Below are positions 6,701 through 10,516 of a stretch of DNA of 10,516 nucleotides, piece after piece. Location: positions 1 through 10,516 of the forward strand of contig JBFWTJ010000125.1 of assembly GCA_050247895.1 (NCBI GenBank), read 5' to 3'. The translations under genes and the position numbers were made by a program. Source of the DNA: CAVPEW01 sp050247895 (lineage in GTDB: Bacteria > Actinomycetota > Acidimicrobiia > Acidimicrobiales > VFJN01). Numbering within the stretch: the stretch's first letter is position 1; each line of letters begins with the position of its first letter. Under the pieces are notes generated by a model. The model was not told where the DNA came from. It was given only the letters and a program-made list of their open reading frames with translations, and ran no database searches.

Positions 6701-8115
6701 CGGCGCTGGACGGGGACCCGACCACGGCCTGGCTCTCGCCGCGGGGTGCGCCCACCGGCCACGGCGTGGTGGTGACCACACCCGGGCCGGTCACCTTCGA
6801 CCGGCTCGACCTCCAGGTCCTGGCCGACGGCCGCCACTCGGTGCCCACCGAGGTCGAGGTCGTCGTCGACGGGAGGGTCGTGACCACCGCGACGCTCGAC
6901 GACGTGGCGACCGGCCGGCCGGGCCACGTCGCGGCGACCCCCGTCGAGCTCGACCGGCCGGTCACGGGCTCGCGGATCGAGGTGCGGGTGACCGGTGCGG
7001 CGGAGGCCACGGTCACCGACTGGGCCAGCCGCCAGCCCATCGCCCAACCGGTCGGGATCGCCGAGCTGGGCATCCCGGGCCTGTCGGTGCCCGCGCGCCC
7101 CGAGCGGTTCGACAGCGGCTGCCGGACGGACCTGGTCGAGGTCGATGGCCTGCCGATCGCGGTGCAGGTGACCGGCCGCATGGACGACGCCCTGGCCGGT
7201 CGGCCCCTGCGCCTGGCCGCTTGCGAGGACCGTCCCCTCGAGCTCGACGGTGGCCAGCACGCCCTGCGCACGGCGCTGGGCGTGGAGGTGGGCATCGACG
7301 TCGACCGCCTGGTGCTGCGCTCGGACCCCGGGGGCGCCGCGGCGACCGGCGCCGCCACGCTGGTCGAGGCGGCCGGCGGCCAGGGGACCACGGCCGAGGT
7401 CACCGTGGTCGACGAGTCCGCCACCCACCTGACCGTGGACCTGGAGGGCGAGCCGGGCACCCGTGCCTGGCTCGTGCTGGGCCAGAGCCACAACCGGGGC
7501 TGGTCGGCCCGGGTCGAGGGCAGCGGCGACCTCGGTCCCCCCGAGCTGGTCGACGGCTTCGCGAACGGCTGGCTGGTCCAGCTCGACGAGGACGGCCGGG
7601 CCCGGGTCGAGCTCGACTTCGGCCCGCAGGGCGCCGTGCGCCTCGGCCTGGTCGTGTCGGGGGTGAGCGGCCTGGCCTGCCTGCTGATGGCCTGGCGGGG
7701 TCGGCGCTGCCTCGACGGCCCGACGGCCCGGCCCGACCCCCTCGAGCCGATCCCGGTGCTCCACTACGAGGGGGCCCTGCCCCGCCGGGGCCGGGCCGCG
7801 CTCGTGGGCGTGGGCGTGGCGGTGGGGGCGGTCCTGGTCGTGCCACCTCCGGCCGCCGCGGTCCTGGGCGTGGTGGCCGCCCTGGGTTGCCGCCGGGAGC
7901 GGGTCCGGGGCTGGCTGGTCCTCGCCGCGCCGCTGCTCGCCGCGGCGTCGGGTGCGTACGTGGTCGTCCAGCAGTTCCGCAACCGGATCCTGCCCGGGTT
8001 CAACTGGCCGGCCGAGCACGGTCGGGTCCACCACGCCGCGCTGCTGGCCGTGCTGGTCCTGTTCGTCGACGCGGTCGTGGACCGCACCTGGCGCAAGCCC
8101 GACGACCCCCGCTGA
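3760..8115 (+). CDS. AftD-like alpha-(1->3)-arabinofuranosyltransferase family GT-C membrane protein
   Basis: This 1451-residue protein matches mycobacterial AftD (about 1400 residues) in size and layout. AftD adds arabinofuranose from decaprenyl-phosphoryl-arabinose to arabinan outside the membrane. Residues 1-425 are a GT-C module: a basic cytosolic start, a helix at about 27-43, then a long external loop with SADTKAYLYLDPG (Asp49, Asp57) and WDPGLALGYVPHQNIGYLWP (69-88), resembling the family's acidic active-site loop, then about ten more helices. The external part has two discoidin/carbohydrate-binding-like domains, about 733-870 (VDGDPRTAW at 754-762) and 960-1085 (LDGDPTTAW at 983-991), then Cys1121 and Cys1155, possibly a disulfide, and a SHNRGW segment. 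Helices recur at about 1294-1315, 1346-1407 and 1426-1446. GTG 3760 follows GGGGAG by only 4 nt. The family assignment is strong; that the donor is arabinose is inferred from homology, and outside Mycobacteriales the polymer may differ. Confidence 0.9.
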   Translation: MRRARARRLRRLPLPTSAGPARLRGPLAALAAVVYVPLLLTAPGQVSADTKAYLYLDPGGLLSRATAMWDPGLALGYVPHQNIGYLWPMGPWYWAFDALGFPDWVAQRLWWGTLLFAAGAGVAALLRRFGWSAEAVWAASFVYALTPYVLTLLARISAILVPYAALPWLLLLAVLAVRAQGWRHPALFALLAATAGSVNLTALVLVGVAPALWLVFAATVTKEIRPLRALATAVKMAVLTTLVSAWWLVGLGVQATHGTDVLRYSETAEAVASTSTATESLRGLGYWFFYGEDRLGPWIEPSVHYTQDLWLLVVTFLLPAAGLLGAAVARWRYRAFFVGLATAGLLMAVGPYPWSDPPPLGRGIRELLETSRGLAMRSLPRAAPLLVLSLAVLLGAGVAALVARRPRQGRWLSGAAVLAAILALPPLWTGGTVPENLRRPEEVPGYWQEAADRIDDGGSSTRVLEIPGSDFAAYRWGNTVDPITPGLVDRGVAYRELIPFGPPESAAALVALDLGLQERTLDPEALAPMARLLRAGDLVVRSDLEYERYHTPRPRDLWDLVARAPGLGEPDGFGPGAPNRPRDEASLDDELWLLGEADLPDPPEVAVVPVEDPVAVVATHGTDAPLVVAGDAFGLVDAAAAGLIDGSELIRFSAGLDDDELDTVQSQGAALLITDTNRKRGQRWGTIRYTQGFTEPAEYALLEDDPSDRRLPFHDEAGTTSRTVAVYRGVLSATASSYGNPFVLAPEERPINAVDGDPRTAWRTAGFADARGQRLRIDLDEPVTTDRVRLLQPTTGTLDRWVTEVRLRFDDGRDPVEVTLDEASHAEPGQLVRFPQRTFSRVEVEIVADTAGDQARFIGLSSVGFAEVRIGDRADLFVEEWIRTPVDLVPRLNNRSVDHALAVVLTRQRQDPLDATRDDPERRIARLVTLPQRRQYALTGTARLSARAADEVLDAALGRGGTVVVGATARMLGTRGEVGSAALDGDPTTAWLSPRGAPTGHGVVVTTPGPVTFDRLDLQVLADGRHSVPTEVEVVVDGRVVTTATLDDVATGRPGHVAATPVELDRPVTGSRIEVRVTGAAEATVTDWASRQPIAQPVGIAELGIPGLSVPARPERFDSGCRTDLVEVDGLPIAVQVTGRMDDALAGRPLRLAACEDRPLELDGGQHALRTALGVEVGIDVDRLVLRSDPGGAAATGAATLVEAAGGQGTTAEVTVVDESATHLTVDLEGEPGTRAWLVLGQSHNRGWSARVEGSGDLGPPELVDGFANGWLVQLDEDGRARVELDFGPQGAVRLGLVVSGVSGLACLLMAWRGRRCLDGPTARPDPLEPIPVLHYEGALPRRGRAALVGVGVAVGAVLVVPPPAAAVLGVVAALGCRRERVRGWLVLAAPLLAAASGAYVVVQQFRNRILPGFNWPAEHGRVHHAALLAVLVLFVDAVVDRTWRKPDDPR

Positions 8116-8119
8116 GCGG

Positions 8120-8139
8120 CCGGGCGGGCGTCGGCCCGG
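8120..8139 (+). terminator. Short GC hairpin after the AftD-like gene
   Basis: The arms ccgggc (8120-8125) and gcccgg (8134-8139) form a 6-bp stem with an 8-nt loop, 5 bp past the TGA and just before a -10-like TAGGGT. The position suits a boundary between two transcription units, but there is no T-run. Confidence 0.25.
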
Positions 8140-8143
8140 GCGC

Positions 8144-8149
8144 TAGGGT
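8144..8149 (+). promoter_or_regulatory. -10 element TAGGGT for a probable leaderless transcript
   Basis: TAGGGT fits the actinobacterial TANNNT consensus. It ends 8 nt before the GTG start of the alpha/beta hydrolase, so transcription would begin at, or one base before, the start codon. There is no Shine-Dalgarno sequence in those 8 nt, which agrees with leaderless translation. I see no recognisable -35 element. Confidence 0.5.
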
Positions 8150-8157
8150 CCGCAGCC

Positions 8158-8832
8158 GTGTCCGCCCCGGTCCTGATGCTCCACGGCTTCGGCACCTCGT
8201 CGGCCCGGACCTGGGGGGACAACGGCTGGTTGGACCTGCTGCGCGACGTGGGCCGCGAGCCCCTGGCGGTGGACCTGCTGGGCCACGGCACCGCGGCCAA
8301 GCCGCACGAGCCCGAGGCCTACGCCGACCTGGAGGGCCACGTGCGGGCCGCGCTGCCCCCAGGCCCCTTGGACGGCATCGGCTTCTCGCTCGGGGCTCGG
8401 GTGCTGCTCGGCCTGGCCGCGGCCGAGCCGGACCGCTTCGGGCGCATCGCCGTGCTCGGCGTGGGCGAGAACCTGCTCCGCACCGACCAGGACGGGGGCC
8501 GGGTGCGCCGGGCCCTGGCCGGCGACGCCGACCCGGACGATCCGGTGGCCCACTACTTCGCCGGCCTGGCCGCGCACCCCGACTCGGACCGGGACGCCCT
8601 GCTGGCCTGCGTGCAGGCGCCCCGGCCCGTGCTCACGCCCGAGCTGCTGGCGAAGGTGACGGCCCGGGTGCTGGTGGTGCTGGGCGACGAGGACCCGGCC
8701 GGCCCGGCCGAGCCCCTGGTCGACGCCCTGCCCGACGCGTCCCTGGTGACCCTGCGCGCCGTGGACCACTTCGCCACCCCGAAGGACTTCGGCGCCATCG
8801 ACGCCGTGCTCGGGCTCCTGGGCGAACCGTGA
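8158..8832 (+). CDS. Alpha/beta hydrolase, substrate unknown
   Basis: A 224-residue serine hydrolase of the alpha/beta fold. It begins directly with the first strand and the oxyanion-hole motif VLMLHGFG (residues 5-12). The nucleophile elbow is GFSLG with Ser77, the likely acid is Asp179 in the LGDEDP segment (Asp177 is the alternative), and the base is His204 in VDHF, so the triad looks complete. It is somewhat shorter than many 250-300-residue relatives, with a small cap between about residues 100 and 160. There is no signal peptide, so it is cytosolic. GTG 8158 is chosen because it sits right after a -10 element and immediately before the first strand. It is 42 bp downstream of the AftD-like gene, but the intervening promoter suggests its own transcript. 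Esterase, thioesterase and C-C hydrolase activities are all possible. Confidence 0.88.
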   Translation: MSAPVLMLHGFGTSSARTWGDNGWLDLLRDVGREPLAVDLLGHGTAAKPHEPEAYADLEGHVRAALPPGPLDGIGFSLGARVLLGLAAAEPDRFGRIAVLGVGENLLRTDQDGGRVRRALAGDADPDDPVAHYFAGLAAHPDSDRDALLACVQAPRPVLTPELLAKVTARVLVVLGDEDPAGPAEPLVDALPDASLVTLRAVDHFATPKDFGAIDAVLGLLGEP

Positions 8833-8873
8833 CCTGCCGGCGCGACCCGGTCCCGCCGCGAGGGGCCTGAGCC

Positions 8874-9539
8874 GTGGCCCACCGGGGCTTCATCCTCGGG
8901 GTCGACCTGGACGGCGTGTGCGCCGACTACACGGCGGCCTTCCGGGCCGTGGTGGCCGCCGACCTGCGGGTCGACCCCGCGTCGCTGAGCGAGGTGCGGT
9001 CCTGGGACTACGCCGAGTGGGGCATCACCCACGAGGACTTCGACCGACTGCACCGCCGGGCCGTGCTCGACGAGCGGATGTTCCGGGAGATGCCCGCCAT
9101 CGAGGGCGCGGCCGACGTGCTGTGGCGCCTGTCGGACGCGGGGGTGTGGATCCGGGTCATCACCCACCGCCTCTTCGTCAACTGGGGCCACGCCGTCGCG
9201 GTGGCCGACACGGTGACCTGGCTCGACCGGGCCCGGATCCCCTACCGGGACATCTGCTTCCTGGGGGCCAAGCCCGAGGTCGACGCCGACTGCTACATCG
9301 ACGACGCGGCGCACAACGTGCAGGCGCTGCGGGAGGCGGGCAACCACGTGATCGTGTTCGACGCGCCGTACAACCGGGACGTGGCGGGGCCCCGGGCCCG
9401 CACGTGGGACGAGGTCGAGGTGCTGGTGCTGGACCGGGTGGCCGAGCTGGGCCTGCCCCTCCAGGCCCAGCTGCCCGGGGTCGACGCCGGGGCGGACCGC
9501 CTCGAGCGCCGGGTGGCCGGCCGGGATCGGGAGCACTAG
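8874..9539 (+). CDS. HAD-superfamily phosphatase, 5'(3')-deoxyribonucleotidase-like (NT5C type)
   Basis: A 221-residue HAD hydrolase. Motif I is DLDGVCADY with nucleophile Asp11 and acid/base Asp13. Motif II is the Thr in VITHR (Thr97). Motif III is Lys133 in LGAKPEVDADCYIDDAAHN, with the Mg-binding acidic pair Asp143-Asp144 (motif IV). This order and the small alpha-helical cap after motif I (about residues 20-85, with SWDY and the MFREMP segment) fit the 5'-nucleotidase, deoxy, type C family, which removes phosphate from nucleoside monophosphates using Mg2+. Substrate choice is not proven by sequence, and sugar or other small phosphates are possible. The start is firm: an in-frame TGA lies one codon before GTG 8874, and GAGGGG lies 8-9 nt upstream. 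About 30 residues after the core (from GLPLQAQ) form a polar, charged tail that looks non-catalytic. The gene is 41 bp after the hydrolase and 7 bp before the next gene, so it is probably in one operon. Confidence 0.85.
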   Translation: MAHRGFILGVDLDGVCADYTAAFRAVVAADLRVDPASLSEVRSWDYAEWGITHEDFDRLHRRAVLDERMFREMPAIEGAADVLWRLSDAGVWIRVITHRLFVNWGHAVAVADTVTWLDRARIPYRDICFLGAKPEVDADCYIDDAAHNVQALREAGNHVIVFDAPYNRDVAGPRARTWDEVEVLVLDRVAELGLPLQAQLPGVDAGADRLERRVAGRDREH

Positions 9540-9546
9540 GCCGGCG

Positions 9547-9924
9547 GTGGTGGTCGCGCTCGGCCTCGGCGAGCTGGCCGTGGCCGTTCTGCTGGCCGCC
9601 CTGTTCGCCGTCCCGCTGGCCGTGACCCTCTGGGCGGTGCTCGACGCGGCTCGACGCCCCCGGTGGGCGTGGGCCCTCGCCGGTCGACGCCAGGTGGTGT
9701 GGATGGCGGGGATCATGTTCGCCGCGCTGACCGTGGTGGGCGGCCTGTGCGTGTCGGCGTGGTACCTCCTGCGGATCCGCCCGACGATCGCGGCCGCCGA
9801 GTGGGGCGACCCCGACGCCCTGGCCCCGCCCGGCCGCCGCCGTGCCGGCGGCGACCCCGGTCCCCACGGGTCGCCGCCCGAGGACCCCGACGGCGACGGC
9901 GGCACGACCGGGGAGCCGGCCTGA
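9547..9924 (+). CDS. Small two-helix membrane protein, function unknown
   Basis: A 125-residue protein. A first membrane helix spans about residues 9-31, followed by a basic, Trp-rich loop (DAARRPRWAWALAGRRQ, 33-49) and a second helix at about 50-75. The tail (about 80-125) is rich in Pro, Gly, Asp and Glu and looks disordered and acidic. The positive-inside rule puts the loop in the cytosol and both ends outside. The loop and second helix faintly resemble the short N-terminal membrane module seen before phospholipase D-like proteins in actinobacteria, but no enzyme domain follows. The start is GTG 9547 or GTG 9550; the gene begins 7 bp after the phosphatase stop, so translation is probably coupled. 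Third-position GC bias and the clean membrane pattern support a real gene. I assign no function. Confidence 0.65.
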   Translation: MVVALGLGELAVAVLLAALFAVPLAVTLWAVLDAARRPRWAWALAGRRQVVWMAGIMFAALTVVGGLCVSAWYLLRIRPTIAAAEWGDPDALAPPGRRRAGGDPGPHGSPPEDPDGDGGTTGEPA

Positions 9925-9929
9925 TCGTC

Positions 9930-9969
9930 GGCCCGGCCCTGCGGCGGGGATGGCGACCGCCCCCGGGCC
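9930..9969 (+). terminator. Possible hairpin after the small membrane protein gene
   Basis: The arms ggcccgg (9930-9936) and ccgggcc (9963-9969) are perfect reverse complements. An inner ggggatggcgaccgcccc pairing could extend the structure through a bulge. It begins 6 bp after the TGA and has no T-run. It lies just upstream of the start region of the aminopeptidase. Confidence 0.25.
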
Positions 9970-9976
9970 GCCGGTG

Positions 9977-9982
9977 CAGGAT
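9977..9982 (+). promoter_or_regulatory. Possible -10 element (CAGGAT) for the M18 aminopeptidase
   Basis: CAGGAT keeps the A2 and T6 positions of TANNNT but not T1. It ends 6 nt before GTG 9989, the same geometry as the better element at 8144, and there is no Shine-Dalgarno sequence between. This suggests a leaderless mRNA, on weaker grounds than at 8144. Confidence 0.3.
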
Positions 9983-9988
9983 GGCGTG

Positions 9989-10516
9989 GTGACCCCGGTC
10001 CCCGCCCCTGCCGTCGCGGCCGCCCAGCGCCTCGTCGCGCTGGTCGACGCCGCCCCCTCGCCCTTCCACGCCGTCGAGGCGGTCGCCGCCCTCCTGGGTG
10101 GCGCCGGCTTCGTCGAGCTCGACGAGGGCGACGCGTGGCCCGAGGGGCCCGGGGCGCGCCTGGTGCGGCGGGGCGGGGCCCTGGTGGCCTGGGTGGTCGG
10201 CCCGGGGCACGGTCCGGGCACGCCCTTCCGGCTGGTCGGTGCGCACACCGACAGCCCGAACCTGCGCCTCAAGCCCCGGCCCGACACCGGCCGGGCCGGG
10301 TTCCGCCAGGTGGCCGTGGAGGTCTACGGCGGCGCGCTGCTGAACTCGTGGCTCGACCGCGACCTGGGCCTGTCGGGCCGGATCGTGGTGCGCGACGGGC
10401 GCGGGGCCGTGGAGCGGCTCGTGCGGGTCGACGAGCCGCTCCTGCGGGTGCCCCAGCTCGCCGTCCACCTCGATCGGGACGTCAACCAGTCGGGCCTGCT
10501 GCTCAACCCGCAGCAG
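9989..10516 (+). CDS. M18 family zinc aminopeptidase (aspartyl aminopeptidase type), 3' end missing
   Basis: The first 176 codons of a gene that stays open to the right edge; whole family members are about 420-430 residues, so roughly 60% is missing. M18 enzymes are cytosolic, two-metal, many-subunit aminopeptidases that prefer N-terminal acidic or other large residues. Visible family features are the N-terminal segment APSPFHAVEAV, the metal-binding GAHTDSPNLRLKPRP (His86, and Asp88 two residues on), and EVYGGALLNSWLDRDLGLSGR, whose Asp residues (123, 125) lie in a strongly conserved stretch, followed by HLDRDVNQSGLLLNPQ. The remaining metal ligands would lie beyond the window. The closest named actinobacterial relatives are called ApeB or PepC. 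GTG 9989 is taken as the start from the leaderless geometry; GTG 9986 and GTG 9974 are in-frame alternatives. ATG 9981 is in another frame and meets a stop after three codons. It is separated by 64 bp from the membrane protein gene. Confidence 0.93.
   Translation, partial: MTPVPAPAVAAAQRLVALVDAAPSPFHAVEAVAALLGGAGFVELDEGDAWPEGPGARLVRRGGALVAWVVGPGHGPGTPFRLVGAHTDSPNLRLKPRPDTGRAGFRQVAVEVYGGALLNSWLDRDLGLSGRIVVRDGRGAVERLVRVDEPLLRVPQLAVHLDRDVNQSGLLLNPQQ

Noticed and set aside
3664..8034. A 1456-codon open frame on the minus strand opposite the AftD-like gene
   Set aside because: It has no recognisable domain, its composition is Gly/Arg/Gln/His-rich low-complexity sequence, and it covers a plus-strand gene with clear motifs. 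Long antisense frames are expected when third positions are nearly all G or C, because stop codons become rare.
6042..8870. A 942-codon plus-strand frame overlapping the AftD-like and hydrolase genes
   Set aside because: It is low-complexity Arg/Gly/Pro/Ala sequence in a frame different from both well-supported genes.
9981..9992. ATG at 9981 as the aminopeptidase start
   Set aside because: It is out of frame and meets TGA after three codons (ATG GCG TGG TGA).
8553..10468. Minus-strand frames of 250-450 codons opposite the phosphatase, membrane protein and aminopeptidase genes
   Set aside because: They are composition-driven shadows; the plus-strand genes have catalytic motifs or a clear membrane pattern and the minus-strand frames have none.

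Overview
The window comes from a very GC-rich, high-GC Gram-positive chromosome. Nearly every third codon position is G or C, most genes begin with GTG, and large spurious open frames lie opposite the real genes. The gene content (an AftD-type arabinofuranosyltransferase homologue, an acyltransferase-3/SGNH fusion, a GT4 glycosyltransferase and an M18 aminopeptidase) points to Actinomycetota. The overall flavour suggests Acidimicrobiia (Iamia-like), but that placement is an inference; no marker gene is present. I saw no mobile element, CRISPR array, tRNA or rRNA.

Left part (1-2420, minus strand): reading leftwards there is a fused acyltransferase-3/SGNH membrane protein (489-2420), then a 54-residue protein with perfect C2H2 zinc-finger spacing behind a strong ribosome binding site (150-314), then the first 30 codons of a gene that runs off the left edge (2-91), possibly a SAM-dependent methyltransferase.

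Centre (2523-8115, plus strand): a GT4-type glycosyltransferase is divergently transcribed from the acyltransferase across a spacer of about 100 bp. It is followed by a 1451-residue GT-C membrane protein that matches mycobacterial AftD in its layout: N-terminal multi-pass GT-C module, two discoidin/carbohydrate-binding-like domains outside the membrane, and C-terminal membrane helices. The acyltransferase, GT4 enzyme, AftD-like enzyme and possible methyltransferase look like a cell-envelope polysaccharide locus: one enzyme would build cytosolic lipid-linked sugar, one would extend the polymer outside the membrane, and one would decorate it with acyl groups.

Right part (8158-10516, plus strand): an alpha/beta hydrolase with an apparently complete catalytic triad, a HAD-superfamily 5'-nucleotidase-like phosphatase, a small two-helix membrane protein with a disordered tail, and the first 176 codons of an M18 zinc aminopeptidase that runs off the right edge. 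These are closely spaced. At least two of them (8158 and about 9989) have a -10-like hexamer placed so that transcription would begin at or next to the start codon, which suggests leaderless mRNAs.

The strongest leads are the AftD-like locus in what may be a lineage not known for arabinogalactan, and the C2H2-like microprotein embedded in the same locus. Everything else looks like ordinary chromosomal content.
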